Positions 55,125 to 64,000 of a stretch of DNA of 64,000 bases are shown piece after piece (positions within the stretch are counted from its first letter, which is position 1; each line of letters begins with the position of its first letter). Location: the NCBI GenBank assembly GCA_026417975.1, contig JAOACD010000015.1:100868-164867 (forward strand), read 5' to 3'. A model generated the notes under the pieces. That model ran no database searches, was not told where the DNA came from, and was given only the letters and a program-made list of their open reading frames with translations. A program made the position numbers and the translations under genes. Source of the DNA: Melioribacter sp. (GTDB lineage: Bacteria; Bacteroidota; Ignavibacteria; Ignavibacteriales; Melioribacteraceae).

Positions 55125-55472
55125 TTTTTTTTATCTGTTCAGACTGTTCTATATTTTTCTTTTATGAGTAGATACATTGCTATAAGTAATACAGCTTTAT
55201 GTTGTTTTAAGTATACAGATGAAACACTTTGTTTAATAATATTTTGTAAAAAAATTAAAACTACATTGAGAAAAATTAACTCTCCAGATATCTTTTTCAA
55301 TTCAAAATTTTATTTCATTGAGGTAAATTCGTTTGATAATATTTTTTATTACCTATATAAATGCCACCATGCTTGAATTTTATGAATAAATTTGTATTAA
55401 GAACAAAAGAAACTTTAGCAAGAATTTAATTATTAAAAAGTCTTGAAAAATTATTTGTGGAGGAATCTGGTC
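55125..55472 (+). other. Intergenic region between metG and the foldase cluster
   Basis: These 348 bases contain no supported gene. A 70-codon frame at 55164-55376 has no ribosome site, recognisable domain or normal composition. An isolated TAAATTTG (55387-55394) fits the -7 element but lacks a -33 TTG at proper spacing. No RNA structure is recognised. Confidence 0.4.
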
Positions 55473-57452
55473 ATGCAGACAAAAATTATGTATTTAACAA
55501 TTATAAGTACATTATTCATCATAACAGCCTGTGCTACTGAGCATTCAAAAATTGTAGTAGCGCAATTTGGTAAGAATAAAATTTACATGGACGAATTTGA
55601 AAAAGCATATGCAAAAAATTCTGGAGGCTATGAAAAAGCAAAAGCAGACTCATTTTCAAACTATAAAAAGTTTCTTGATCTTTACGTTAATTACAGAATG
55701 AAATTAAGAGATGCATTCGTAAGAGGTTATTATTCAGATGAAGATATGAAGAGAGAACTATACGAGTACAAGGCGAATATTGGGAAGACACTTTATTTGA
55801 ATGATAAATTAGTAAAGCCAGGCATTCAACAACTTTATGAAAGAAGGAAATATGAAATTAGAGCCGCTCATATTATGCTTCAACCAGATTCTTCTATGAA
55901 TGAAGAAAAGGTAATAAGTCTTGGTAATGAATTAATTAATAGAATCCAAAATGGTGAAAGTTTTGAAAAACTTGCTAAGGAATATTCGAAAGATATATAT
56001 TCAAAAGATAAAGGTGGAGATGTAGGTTATGTTACGGCGGGAGAAATTTCTATCCCAGAATTTGAAGACGCAATTTATTCTGTTGAACCGGGTTCTATAT
56101 ATCCAAAATTATTAAAGTCAGGTTTTGCTTACCACATTTTAAAAGTTATCGAAAAAAACCCTCGTAGGCCTATGATAAGGGCACAACATATTTTAGCAGC
56201 ATTTAAAGATTCTCTTGGTAATGTAGATTCAGTGAAAGCTTATCAAAAAATTCTAGAAGTTCAAGAAAAAATAAAAGCAGGCGAAGACTTTGGTGAACTT
56301 GCAAAAAAATATTCAGATGATAAATTCAGCGCCAAAAGAAATGGAGATTTAGGTTATTTTGAAAGACATAGAATGGTTCCAGAATTTGAATATGCTGCTT
56401 TTAAATTAAAAGTTGGTGAAATATCACCAATTATAAAAACTGATTATGGTTATCATATTATCAAACTTACAGAAGAAAAACCTCTCCCCTCTTTTGAAGA
56501 AGAAAAAGGTGAACTAGAAGATATTTATAAGAATGTAAAGTATAGAAAAGAGTTAGCAAAATTGAAAAAGAATTTAATAGAACAATCCACTCTAAATATT
56601 AATCGAGATATATATTACAAGTTATTACCTTACCTTGATTCTTTGAAGAGTATAAATGAATATATGCAAAGTTCCTTGCATAATAAATTTGGAACATCTG
56701 TAATTTTTACCTTAAACAATAAAGAGGTAATTTGTGATTCATTGTTTAATTACATGAAAAACAAAGGAGACTATATATTTAAGAAAATAAATGAACCAAC
56801 GGTCAGAGAAGCAATTGATGATTATGCTGGTGAATTATTAATAATAGAGAAAGCAATCGAATATGATAAAGTTAATCCAGAATTTGCATCTTTATTAAAA
56901 GATTATGAACATGGAATTTATCTATTTAAGATTCTTGAGGAGGAAGTATGGTCTAAAGTAAAGGTTGATAGTTTAATGGCAAAAAATTACTATGAGAAAC
57001 ATAAAGAAAATTTCAGATGGAAAGATAGAGTCGCATTTAAGGATATAGGCGTAGAAAGTGATTCTCTTGCTAATGTTATTTATTCACTTCTTGTTAGCGG
57101 GATGGATTTTGATACGGTTGTAGCTAAGTATAAAAAATCAATAATAACAACTAACATTAAAGAAGATTTAATTGAAGTTGGTAATAATGAACTTGCAAGC
57201 GAAGCTAATAAACTTCAAAATATTGGGGATATAACTAAACCTTTTAAAAGTGGAACTAATTGGTATATTTTGAAATTAATTAAGAAAGAACCTTCTCGAA
57301 TAAAAACTTTTGAAGAAGTTCGAAATGAAATTATGGGTATTGTTCAAGAACAAGAAAGTAAAAGGCTTGAGGAAGAGTACTTAAATAGATTAAGAAAACT
57401 GTATCGTCCAAAACTATATTATGATAAACTATATGAAGCTTTCAAAAAGTAA
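55473..57452 (+). CDS. Parvulin-type peptidyl-prolyl isomerase lipoprotein with two rotamase domains
   Basis: A 659-residue periplasmic foldase for outer-membrane proteins. The ATG at 55473 (GGAGG 9 bases upstream) is preferred over the frame's opening TTG. The signal ends in a lipobox (LFIITACA, Cys about 20), so it is a lipoprotein. Two parvulin domains follow the SurA-like N-domain: the first has RAAHIMLQPDSS and GDVGYVTAGEISIPEFEDA, the second RAQHILAAFKDS and GDLGYFERHRMVPEFEYAAF. The last ~250 residues resemble a second SurA-like chaperone section with a third partial rotamase-like segment (GTNWYILKLIKKE). It heads three tandem foldase genes and overlaps the next. Confidence 0.88.
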   Translation: MQTKIMYLTIISTLFIITACATEHSKIVVAQFGKNKIYMDEFEKAYAKNSGGYEKAKADSFSNYKKFLDLYVNYRMKLRDAFVRGYYSDEDMKRELYEYKANIGKTLYLNDKLVKPGIQQLYERRKYEIRAAHIMLQPDSSMNEEKVISLGNELINRIQNGESFEKLAKEYSKDIYSKDKGGDVGYVTAGEISIPEFEDAIYSVEPGSIYPKLLKSGFAYHILKVIEKNPRRPMIRAQHILAAFKDSLGNVDSVKAYQKILEVQEKIKAGEDFGELAKKYSDDKFSAKRNGDLGYFERHRMVPEFEYAAFKLKVGEISPIIKTDYGYHIIKLTEEKPLPSFEEEKGELEDIYKNVKYRKELAKLKKNLIEQSTLNINRDIYYKLLPYLDSLKSINEYMQSSLHNKFGTSVIFTLNNKEVICDSLFNYMKNKGDYIFKKINEPTVREAIDDYAGELLIIEKAIEYDKVNPEFASLLKDYEHGIYLFKILEEEVWSKVKVDSLMAKNYYEKHKENFRWKDRVAFKDIGVESDSLANVIYSLLVSGMDFDTVVAKYKKSIITTNIKEDLIEVGNNELASEANKLQNIGDITKPFKSGTNWYILKLIKKEPSRIKTFEEVRNEIMGIVQEQESKRLEEEYLNRLRKLYRPKLYYDKLYEAFKK

Positions 57453-58254
57453 AAAAACACTACTTTTTATAGTATTACTACTCTTTTTTTCATATTGCAC
57501 AAAGAAAAAGGAAAGCTCTAAAGAAATTGTAAGAGTTAATGATGCAGTTTTAACTGAAGATGAATTAAAAATTGCTTTATTAGAAAAATCAAATAACGCT
57601 AAACTTAGAGAACAGTACATAAATGAGTGGATAGAAAGGGAAGTTTTATATCAAAAAGCTGTAGAAGAGGGAATTACAAAAGAAAAAGAATATAATTTTA
57701 TAATTGAAAAATCAAAAAAGGAATTAGCTGGTGCACTTTTAATAAAAAAAATTTTATCCGAAAATTATAATGAACCAACAGAGGAAGAATTATTGAGTTT
57801 TTATGAATCTTTAAAGGAAGATTTTAGATTGCTAGATGAATTGTATAATGTAAATGTAATTTACTTTAATAATTACGAAGATGCTTTACGATTTCGTTCG
57901 ACTTTAATTGAGAGTGATTGGAATAGAGCACTTAATGTTTTTAAAAACTTGACCTCTATAATTGAGACAAAAACAGGTGAGTTTTACTACAGTTATCAAT
58001 TACAACCTGCTAACCTTGCTAAAGTTGTTTCATTTATGAATCCTGGTGAAGTAAGTGTTATTATAGAAACAGAACCAAATCATTTTGCAATTGTTCAACT
58101 AATAAAAAAAATAAATAGAGGTGAAATTCCACCATTTGGAATTATTAAAGATAAAGTGAAAGAAAGATTTATGGTTATTAAGAATAAAGAAGTAATACAA
58201 AATTTTATTAAAGAACTAATTTCAGATTATGATGTTGAAATAAAAGGGTATTGA
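57433..58254 (+). CDS. SurA-like lipoprotein foldase, probably without an intact rotamase domain
   Basis: A 273-residue lipoprotein with signal and lipobox LLLFFSYC (Cys about 22). It has a SurA N-terminal-like helical region (VNDAVLTEDELKIALLEKS; YINEWIEREVLYQKAVEEG) and a C-terminal beta-containing part (FMNPGEVSVIIETEPNHFAIVQLIKK). The usual HIL and GGDLG motifs of active parvulins are missing, so it may be a chaperone rather than an isomerase. The start ATG at 57433 lies 20 bases inside the preceding gene (57421 is an alternative). The following gene starts 2 bases after its stop. Confidence 0.78.
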   Translation: MKLSKSKKTLLFIVLLLFFSYCTKKKESSKEIVRVNDAVLTEDELKIALLEKSNNAKLREQYINEWIEREVLYQKAVEEGITKEKEYNFIIEKSKKELAGALLIKKILSENYNEPTEEELLSFYESLKEDFRLLDELYNVNVIYFNNYEDALRFRSTLIESDWNRALNVFKNLTSIIETKTGEFYYSYQLQPANLAKVVSFMNPGEVSVIIETEPNHFAIVQLIKKINRGEIPPFGIIKDKVKERFMVIKNKEVIQNFIKELISDYDVEIKGY

Positions 58255-58256
58255 TT

Positions 58257-59522
58257 ATGAAGAAGTTTATTATTGTTTTTTTATTAACAACACAAATTTA
58301 CTCACAACAAATTTTGGATAAAATAGTTGCTGTTGTTGATAATGAAATTATTTTAAAATCAGAACTTGAATTTAGGGCTAATTATGAAGCTATTCAAAGA
58401 AATTTAAACCCATCAGATTCTTCTTTGTTAAAAAACATACTTATGCAAATGATAGAAGAAAAACTTTTATATGCACAAGCAGAACTTGACTCTATTGTTG
58501 TAACAGATGACCAAGTTAAAAGTCAGTTGGATTATCAAATTAATTATTTTATCCAACAATATGGTTCTCAAGAAAAGTTAGAACAAGTATACGGAATGCC
58601 AGTTGAAAAAATTAAACGTGTTTTAAGGGAAGATACACGTAAGAATTTAATGGCACAAATGCTCCAACAGAAGAAGTTTGGTAATGTACAAGTTACACGA
58701 AAAGAGGTAGAAGATTTTTATGATATTTATAAAGATTCACTTGGTATAGTTCCCGAGAAGTTTGAAATAGCTCACATTTTTCAAAATCCTAAAACAGGTG
58801 AACGCACACGAAAGAAAACTTTAGAATTTGCAAATAAAATTTTAGACTCTCTAAAAAAAGGAGCAGATTTCGCTGAGCTTGCTAAAAAATTTTCTGATGA
58901 TCCGGGTAGTGCAGCACAAGGTGGGGATTTAGGATTTGTTAAACGAGGTGTTTTTTATCCAGAATTTGAAGCTGTTGCATTCTCTTTAGCGCCAAATCAA
59001 ATCTCTGGTATAGTTGAATCTCCTGTGGGTTTTCATATTATTCAAATGCTCGAAAGAAGAGGAGAAGCAATACGTACTAGGCATATTTTAATTAAAATGA
59101 AAGCTGATAATGAGTCTGAATTAAAAGCTATTGAATTCTTAAATGAAATAAGAGATAGCATCTTATCTGGTAAAAATACATTTGAATATTATGCAAAAAA
59201 ATATAGTGACGATAAAGAAAGTGCTAAATATGGCGGTAATCTAGGAATTTTTGAAGCAAGTCAACTTGATAAATCAATTATCGATCAAGTCTATAAAATG
59301 AAAGAAGGGGATATTAGCTTTCCTAAGAGAATTGATTTAGATAAAAATACTTTTGGTTATCACATTATTAAATTAATTAAAAGAATTCCCCAGCACAAGG
59401 CAAATCTTGAGCTCGATTATAATGAAATTAAAAGACTTGCAGAGTATTATAAAAAACAGAAATTGTATAAAGATTGGATGAATGAACTAAAACAAAAAAT
59501 TTATTGGGAAATAAGATTATAA
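58257..59522 (+). CDS. surA: SurA-type peptidyl-prolyl isomerase
   Basis: A 421-residue periplasmic SurA-type chaperone/isomerase. It has a signal peptide (MKKFIIVFLLTTQIYS), then the SurA N-domain (ILDKIVAVVDNEIILKSELEFR, where VAVVDNEIIL is diagnostic). The first parvulin domain carries FEIAHIFQNPKTG, DPGSAAQGGDLGFVKRG and SPVGFHIIQMLER; the second RTRHILIKMKAD, YGGNLGIFEASQ and FGYHIIKLIKR. A short C-terminal helix closes the protein. The ATG at 58257 with AAGGG 8 bases upstream is preferred. It is the closest to canonical SurA of the three, delivering outer-membrane proteins to BamA. Confidence 0.92.
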   Translation: MKKFIIVFLLTTQIYSQQILDKIVAVVDNEIILKSELEFRANYEAIQRNLNPSDSSLLKNILMQMIEEKLLYAQAELDSIVVTDDQVKSQLDYQINYFIQQYGSQEKLEQVYGMPVEKIKRVLREDTRKNLMAQMLQQKKFGNVQVTRKEVEDFYDIYKDSLGIVPEKFEIAHIFQNPKTGERTRKKTLEFANKILDSLKKGADFAELAKKFSDDPGSAAQGGDLGFVKRGVFYPEFEAVAFSLAPNQISGIVESPVGFHIIQMLERRGEAIRTRHILIKMKADNESELKAIEFLNEIRDSILSGKNTFEYYAKKYSDDKESAKYGGNLGIFEASQLDKSIIDQVYKMKEGDISFPKRIDLDKNTFGYHIIKLIKRIPQHKANLELDYNEIKRLAEYYKKQKLYKDWMNELKQKIYWEIRL

Positions 59523-59534
59523 AAAGAGGTAATT

Positions 59535-60539
59535 GTGGTTAATACAAAAATAAGTGATATAGAAATAGTTGAAAAACTTTCACAAACAATAAAAGATATT
59601 AAGCAAGAAATTTCTAAAGTTATTGTTGGACATGAAGAAATTATAGATAATCTTCTCGTTTGTCTATTATCAAGAGGCCATTGTTTATTGGTAGGTGTGC
59701 CAGGTTTGGCTAAAACATTGCTTATTAAAACACTTGCAGAAGTATTAGATCTAAAATTTAGCCGTATTCAATTCACACCAGATTTAATGCCAAGTGATAT
59801 TACTGGTACAGAAATTATTGAAGAAGATCCCGTAACAAAGAAACGAGATTTTAGATTTATTAAAGGACCAATTTTTGCAAACATTATTTTAGCCGATGAA
59901 ATAAATAGGACACCCCCTAAAACTCAATCGGCATTGCTCGAAGCTATGCAAGAACATAAAGTTACAGCTGCAGGTATAACTTACAAATTAGAAGAACCAT
60001 TTTTTGTTTTGGCTACTCAAAATCCCATAGAACAGGAAGGAACTTATCCTTTGCCAGAGGCACAGCTTGACAGGTTTATGTTTAACTTATGGTTAACTTA
60101 TCCGTCTTTTAATGAGGAAGTTCAAATTATTAAACAAACAACTAGTGATTATAAGCCTGATCTTAAAAAAATAATTAATGCAAATGAAATAATATTCTTT
60201 CAGGATTTTATTACAAAAGTTCCAGTTGCAGAAAATGTTATAGAATTTGCGGTTAAATTTGTAGGGGCAACACGTCCTTCTATTAACGGTACTGAAAAAT
60301 TTGTCAAAGATTGGGTAAGCTGGGGCGCTGGTCCGCGTGCATCTCAATATTTGATTTTAGCTGCAAAAGCTAAGTGTGTTATGGAAGGTAGATTTACACC
60401 TACAATTGATGATGTAAAAACTTTCCTTATCCCAGTGTTACGTCATCGTATAATACCTAACTTTTCTGCTTTAGCTGAAGGAATTGATTCAGTTGAGATT
60501 ATTGAGAGAATAAAATCTAGCGGTAAGTTTTTTGAGTGA
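59535..60539 (+). CDS. MoxR-family AAA+ ATPase
   Basis: A 334-residue AAA+ chaperone-type ATPase. Walker A is VGVPGLAKTLLIKTLAE (about 53-69), Walker B with following motif is NIILADEINRTPPKTQSALLEAM (about 115-137), and sensor 1 is FVLATQNPIEQEGTYPLPEAQLDRF. MoxR proteins usually pair with DUF58/VWA proteins to mature or insert partners, but no such gene follows here. GTG start with GAGGTAATT. It follows surA by 12 bases and so may share its transcript. Confidence 0.94.
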   Translation: MVNTKISDIEIVEKLSQTIKDIKQEISKVIVGHEEIIDNLLVCLLSRGHCLLVGVPGLAKTLLIKTLAEVLDLKFSRIQFTPDLMPSDITGTEIIEEDPVTKKRDFRFIKGPIFANIILADEINRTPPKTQSALLEAMQEHKVTAAGITYKLEEPFFVLATQNPIEQEGTYPLPEAQLDRFMFNLWLTYPSFNEEVQIIKQTTSDYKPDLKKIINANEIIFFQDFITKVPVAENVIEFAVKFVGATRPSINGTEKFVKDWVSWGAGPRASQYLILAAKAKCVMEGRFTPTIDDVKTFLIPVLRHRIIPNFSALAEGIDSVEIIERIKSSGKFFE

Positions 60540-60671
60540 TATCTGCCCATATTAGAAGTCTTTTCACAACTATATATTCAAATAGAACTTAATTAAAAAA
60601 ATTGATTAAACTAATAGTCTTTAATTTCCAGTAAGCAAGATTGTAGGATTATCTTATTATTAATTTATAAT

Positions 60672-60689
60672 TATGCATAATTATGCATA
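60672..60689. promoter_or_regulatory. ARG-box-like palindrome upstream of the LysW operon
   Basis: TATGCATAATTATGCATA matches 16 of 18 positions of the ArgR ARG box (TNTGAATWWWWATTCANW), with the two differences symmetric. It is part of two exact tandem copies of the palindrome TTATGCATAA (60671-60690). It lies about 78 bases upstream of lysW. An ArgR-type repressor sensing arginine is the obvious candidate binder; no argR is seen here. Confidence 0.5.
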
Positions 60690-60712
60690 AAATTGAATTG
60701 TCTTGAAATTTA

Positions 60713-60743
60713 TTGCAAAGCCGTAAAATATTTTTTATTTTCG
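60713..60743 (+). promoter_or_regulatory. Candidate promoter of the LysW operon
   Basis: TTG (60713-60715) and TATTTTCG (60736-60743) with 20-base spacing resemble TTG-N20-TAnnTTTG with one mismatch. Start of transcription would be about 60750, just ahead of the lysW ribosome site. An alternative is TTGAAA (60703-60708) with TAAAAT (60724-60729). Confidence 0.35.
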
Positions 60744-60766
60744 TAAAAAAATTTTTTGGGAGTATT

Positions 60767-60934
60767 ATGAAAGCAGAATGCCCAGTATGTGGCGCTATGA
60801 TTGAATTAAAAGAAGGGACTCTTGTGGGGGAGTTACTCGAATGCCCAGATTGCGGAACAGAGCTTGAAGTTGTTTCTTTGAACCCACCAACTTTAAATGA
60901 AGCACCTCAAGAAGAAGAAGATTGGGGAGAATAA
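60767..60934 (+). CDS. lysW: LysW amino-group carrier protein
   Basis: A 55-residue acidic carrier whose C-terminal glutamate gamma-carboxyl is joined to the alpha-amino group of 2-aminoadipate (or glutamate), protecting it through lysine (or ornithine) synthesis. CPVC (Cys5, Cys8) and CPDC (Cys26, Cys29) form the zinc knuckle, and the C-terminus is EEEDWGE, the exact EDWGE hallmark. The frame opens 18 codons earlier, but the ATG at 60767 with GGGAG is right for the family. It is followed with no gap by homocitrate synthase. Confidence 0.96.
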   Translation: MKAECPVCGAMIELKEGTLVGELLECPDCGTELEVVSLNPPTLNEAPQEEEDWGE

Positions 60935-62092
60935 TTGGTCTGGGTTTTAGACTCAACTTTAAGAGAAGGGGAACAAACCCCTGGAGTTTACTTTGATAAG
61001 CATATTAAATTAGCAATAGCTAATCTACTCGACGAGGTAGGGGTAGATATTATTGAAGCTGGCCATCCTATGGTTACCCCTGAAATTCACGCTGCTGTAA
61101 AAGCTATTGCACAAAAAAATTATAAAGCAATTGTAGGAGCACATGCAAGGTCCCTAAAACAAGATGTAGATATGGCTCTTGAGTGCGGTGTTGGTTTTAT
61201 TGGAGTTTTTTATTGCGTTTCTGACGAAAGACTTACAACAGTTTTCAAGAAAGATTTAGATAGTGCTATTCAGCAAATTACAGATATAATTAAATATGCA
61301 AAAAGTCAAAAGCCAGATTTATTGGTAAGATATACTCCTGAAGATACAGTAAGATCTCAGTTCGAAAATGTTGTAAAAGCATCTGTTGCTGCAATAGAAG
61401 CAGGAGCTGATATTATAAGTGTAGCAGACACAACAGGATATATGATACCAGGTAAACGAAGTATGTATGATTATATTTCAAGATTGAAAGAAGAATTTAA
61501 TAAAAGAAACCTGCATCCAAAGGTTGCAGTTCATTGCCATAATGATCGGGGACTTGCTTTAGCTAATGCTTTAGATGCATACAGAGCCGGAGCTGATATT
61601 ATTGATGCAACAGTTTTAGGATTGGGAGAAAGAGCTGGCTTAGTTGATTTAGCACAACTGCTTGTAGTTCTTACAGTAGATTTTGGTGAAAATAGATGGA
61701 ACTTACCAAAGTTATTAGAATTATATGATTTGGTAAGCAAGCATTCTGGAATTCCAATACCTGCTAATTTTCCTATTACTGGAAAAAATGCATTTACACA
61801 TTGTGCAGGAGTTCATACTCATGCTGCTTCTATAAATCCAATGCATTATGAAAGTCTAAATCCTGCCGTAGTTGGAAGAGAAAGAAGTTTTGCATTAGAC
61901 CATATGTCAGGAATTGCATCTTTGAGATACGCATTGAATTTAATTGGAGAAACAGATTTAGATGAGAGTGTTCAGCTTGATATTTTACAAGAAGTAAAAT
62001 CTGTTGGTCAAAGGGGACGTACAGTAGATCTTGCCGAGCTTAAACACATCGTTGATGCTGTGAAACATCATCTAACCTATAAACATAGCTGA
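60935..62092 (+). CDS. Homocitrate synthase family protein
   Basis: Condenses 2-oxoglutarate with acetyl-CoA, the entry to the 2-aminoadipate route to lysine. It is a 385-residue DRE-TIM metallolyase: DSTLREGEQTPGVYF (5-19) has the catalytic Arg and metal Asp, VAVHCHNDRGLALANAL holds the His-x-His metal ligands, and GLGERAGLVDLAQLL and NFPITGKNAFTHCAGVHTHA follow. The last feature and the LysW neighbours favour homocitrate over isopropylmalate, though citramalate or isopropylmalate synthases share the fold. The TTG start sits directly on the lysW stop (TAATTG), so translation is coupled. Confidence 0.85.
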   Translation: MVWVLDSTLREGEQTPGVYFDKHIKLAIANLLDEVGVDIIEAGHPMVTPEIHAAVKAIAQKNYKAIVGAHARSLKQDVDMALECGVGFIGVFYCVSDERLTTVFKKDLDSAIQQITDIIKYAKSQKPDLLVRYTPEDTVRSQFENVVKASVAAIEAGADIISVADTTGYMIPGKRSMYDYISRLKEEFNKRNLHPKVAVHCHNDRGLALANALDAYRAGADIIDATVLGLGERAGLVDLAQLLVVLTVDFGENRWNLPKLLELYDLVSKHSGIPIPANFPITGKNAFTHCAGVHTHAASINPMHYESLNPAVVGRERSFALDHMSGIASLRYALNLIGETDLDESVQLDILQEVKSVGQRGRTVDLAELKHIVDAVKHHLTYKHS

Positions 62093-62127
62093 TCCCCAGC
62101 TTTAAAATTTATTAGGAGAGAAAAACA

Positions 62128-62973
62128 ATGAAAATAGGATTGCTTCATTCACTAATAAGGAAAGATGAAAAATTATTAATTGAAGAGTTTAATAATGTAA
62201 AAGGTGTTGAACTTGTAATGATTGATGACCGTGAGATTACATTTAATCTTGGAAAAGACCATTTTGATCTTGATGTTGTTGTTGAAAGATGTATTAATCA
62301 CTCACGTGCACTTCATAGCTTAAGGCTTTTTGAAGCAGCTGGAATTAAATGTGTTAATACTTATAATGTTGCTACTATTTGTGGCGACAAACTTTTGACG
62401 TCTGTTGCTTTAGCAGAACATAATGTTCCTCAGCCAGAGGTCAGAGTAGCATTTACAGAAGAATCTGCTCTTAAAGCAATAGAAGAAATGGGTTATCCTG
62501 TTGTTCTTAAACCTGCTGTTGGTTCATGGGGTAGATTGCTTTCTAAAGTTAACGACCGTGATGCAGCAGAAGCAATACTTGAACATAAAACAATTTTGGG
62601 TTCATATCATCATTCAATTTTTTACATTCAAAAATACATAGAAAAAAGAGGTAGAGATATTCGTAGTTTTGTTGTTGGTGATGAATGTATTGCTGCAATT
62701 TATAGAAATTCATCTCACTGGATTACAAATACTGCAAGAGGTGGTATTGCTTCTAATTGTCCTGTAACTGATGAGCTTAGAGATATTTCACTTCGTGCAG
62801 CAAAAGCAGTAGGAGGCGGAATTGTTGCTATAGATATATTTGAAACCGAAAATGGCTTGATGGTTAATGAGGTGAATTATACAATGGAATATAAAAATAG
62901 TATCCATACCACTGGCGTAAATATCCCTCGAAAAATGGTAGAGTATATTTTAAGAGTTGCAGAGGAAAAATGA
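62128..62973 (+). CDS. lysX: LysW ligase (LysX/ArgX-type ATP-grasp)
   Basis: ATP-grasp ligase of 281 residues that joins the amino group of 2-aminoadipate (LysX) or glutamate (ArgX) to the LysW C-terminal glutamate. Motifs are [26 protein letters not shown] (substrate side), [20 protein letters not shown] (ATP lysine), [20 protein letters not shown] and [27 protein letters not shown] (metal Glu/Asn). Which amino acid it prefers is not decided from this sequence alone. Ribosome site AGGAGAG. The stop overlaps the next start by 4 bases. Confidence 0.93.
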   Translation: MKIGLLHSLIRKDEKLLIEEFNNVKGVELVMIDDREITFNLGKDHFDLDVVVERCINHSRALHSLRLFEAAGIKCVNTYNVATICGDKLLTSVALAEHNVPQPEVRVAFTEESALKAIEEMGYPVVLKPAVGSWGRLLSKVNDRDAAEAILEHKTILGSYHHSIFYIQKYIEKRGRDIRSFVVGDECIAAIYRNSSHWITNTARGGIASNCPVTDELRDISLRAAKAVGGGIVAIDIFETENGLMVNEVNYTMEYKNSIHTTGVNIPRKMVEYILRVAEEK

Positions 62974-64000
62974 TGGAAAAAGTTAAAGTATCTATTGTTG
63001 GAGCATCGGGATATACAGGAGGAGAATTATTAAGGCTACTCCTATTTCATCCTTATGTAGAAATAAAACAAGTTACTTCAGAAAGTTATACTGGAAAATT
63101 TGTTCATAAAGTTCATCCCAATTTAAGAAAGGTAACTACGTTAAAATTTAATTCTATAAATGAACTTGAAGAATGCGATTTATTATTTTTATGCTTGCCT
63201 CATAATAGCTCGCAGAATAAAATTGATACTTTTAAAAAACTTGCCCCACGTATTATTGATCTGAGTGCAGATTTTAGATTGAAAGATCCAAATGAGTATG
63301 AAAAATGGTATGGTCATAAACACGCACGACCAGATTTATTAAATGAATTTGTTTATGGTATACCTGAATTACATCGCGATGAAATGAAAAAATCTAATTT
63401 TATATCAAGTGCTGGATGTAATGCAACGGCTAGCATATTAGCGCTTTATCCGTTATTTAAAAATAATTTGGTTGAAGAAGATAGAACTGTTATTGAAGTA
63501 AAAGTAGGTTCAAGTGAAGGTGGTAATAAAGTAAACGAAGGCTCTCATCATCCTGAAAGAAGTGGCGTTGTAAGGTCTTATATGCCAACTCAACACAGAC
63601 ATACAGCAGAAATTCTTCAGGAATTATCTTTTGGGAAAAAAATTCAAGTTCATTTCTCTGCAACTGCAATTGATATTGTTAGAGGTTTACTTGCAACATG
63701 TCATGTTTTTCTTAAAAACGATTTGACTGAAAAAGATATTTGGAAAGTTTATAGGGAAACTTATGGTAACGAACCATTTATTAGAATTGTAAAAGAAAGC
63801 GAAGGTATATATCGTTATCCAGAACCAAAATTATTGATTGGTACTAATTATTGCGATGTAGGATTCAAAAAAGATGAGTTTTCAAATAGATTAGTAGTTA
63901 TTAGTGCAATAGATAATTTAATGAAAGGAGCAGCTGGACAAGCATTACAGGCTTTTAATATTATGTTTGGCTTTGATGAAAAACTCGGTTTGGAATTTCC
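62970..64000 (+). CDS. lysY: LysY/ArgC-type N-acyl-gamma-glutamyl/LysW-aminoadipyl-phosphate reductase (3'-truncated)
   Basis: The open frame runs 343 codons to the edge without a stop. It reduces the acyl phosphate of LysW-aminoadipate (or LysW/acetyl-glutamate) to the semialdehyde with [25 protein letters not shown] (about 7-26) is the NADP loop. Cysteine in [19 protein letters not shown] is the catalytic thiol; GCNAT instead of the GCYPT of plain ArgC fits the LysW-linked branch. Later [19 protein letters not shown] and [18 protein letters not shown] are family strings. The start is ATG 62970 or 62973, overlapping lysX. The LysW context supports LysY, but arginine use cannot be excluded. 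Confidence 0.85.
   Translation, partial: MMEKVKVSIVGASGYTGGELLRLLLFHPYVEIKQVTSESYTGKFVHKVHPNLRKVTTLKFNSINELEECDLLFLCLPHNSSQNKIDTFKKLAPRIIDLSADFRLKDPNEYEKWYGHKHARPDLLNEFVYGIPELHRDEMKKSNFISSAGCNATASILALYPLFKNNLVEEDRTVIEVKVGSSEGGNKVNEGSHHPERSGVVRSYMPTQHRHTAEILQELSFGKKIQVHFSATAIDIVRGLLATCHVFLKNDLTEKDIWKVYRETYGNEPFIRIVKESEGIYRYPEPKLLIGTNYCDVGFKKDEFSNRLVVISAIDNLMKGAAGQALQAFNIMFGFDEKLGLEF

Noticed and set aside
55164..55376. 70-codon frame after metG
   Set aside because: No ribosome site, odd Cys/Phe/Tyr-rich composition and no recognisable domain; likely chance in AT-rich spacer.
1..64000. tRNA, rRNA, CRISPR arrays, IS elements, attachment sites
   Set aside because: None was recognised when reading both strands; short repeats seen are palindromes or tandem 10-mers explained above.

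Overview
The window is very AT-rich and fits a Gram-negative member of the Bacteroidota/Chlorobi superphylum, most likely an Ignavibacteria/Melioribacter-like organism. The evidence is inferential. Five proteins end in a type IX secretion (T9SS) sorting domain with the NYPNPFNP signature. Several promoters fit the Bacteroidota pattern TTG-N20-TAnnTTTG. Lipid A and Bam genes show an outer membrane, and bacillithiol (BshA) and LysW genes are present. No rRNA, tRNA, IS element, phage or CRISPR array was recognised.

Region 1 (1-17954, minus strand) is an envelope block. From a promoter near 17940 it reads uppS, bamA, two Skp/OmpH chaperones, lpxD, an lpxC-fabZ fusion, lpxA, a lipoate ligase, a propeller protein, the split heptose genes (kinase, adenylyltransferase), a TamB-like protein and RNase R. 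A truncated gene lies at the left edge.

Region 2 (18043-36119) is a glucuronoxylan/uronate locus. It holds a D-mannonate oxidoreductase (SDR), UxuA, a GH29 fucosidase, a secreted T9SS protein, a LacI-type regulator, a GPH sugar symporter, a carbohydrate-binding T9SS protein, GH8 exo-oligoxylanase, GH115 alpha-glucuronidase, GH43 xylosidase and a large GH10 xylanase. No SusC/SusD pair is visible.

Region 3 (36130-43308) starts 10 bases after the xylanase on the same strand. It is a corrinoid methyl-transfer cluster: corrinoid protein, homocysteine methyltransferase, a MetH-type reactivation protein and two UroD-family methyltransferases, with an exported SMP-30 protein and a Tat+T9SS DUF362 protein between them. 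The most interesting idea here is that this cluster removes the methyl group of 4-O-methylglucuronic acid released from xylan by GH115, and feeds it to homocysteine. Convergent to it lie a THEP1-like NTPase and an S-component-like membrane protein.

Region 4 (45106-52892) has nucleotide-sugar genes (galE, rfbC, ugd, rfbD), bshA, a PfkB kinase, mgtE and a small membrane protein. Region 5 (53085-60539) has metG, three tandem parvulin/SurA-type foldases and a MoxR ATPase. Region 6 (60672-64000) is the start of a LysW amino-acid carrier operon (lysW, homocitrate synthase, lysX, lysY/argC partial) preceded by an ARG-box-like operator.
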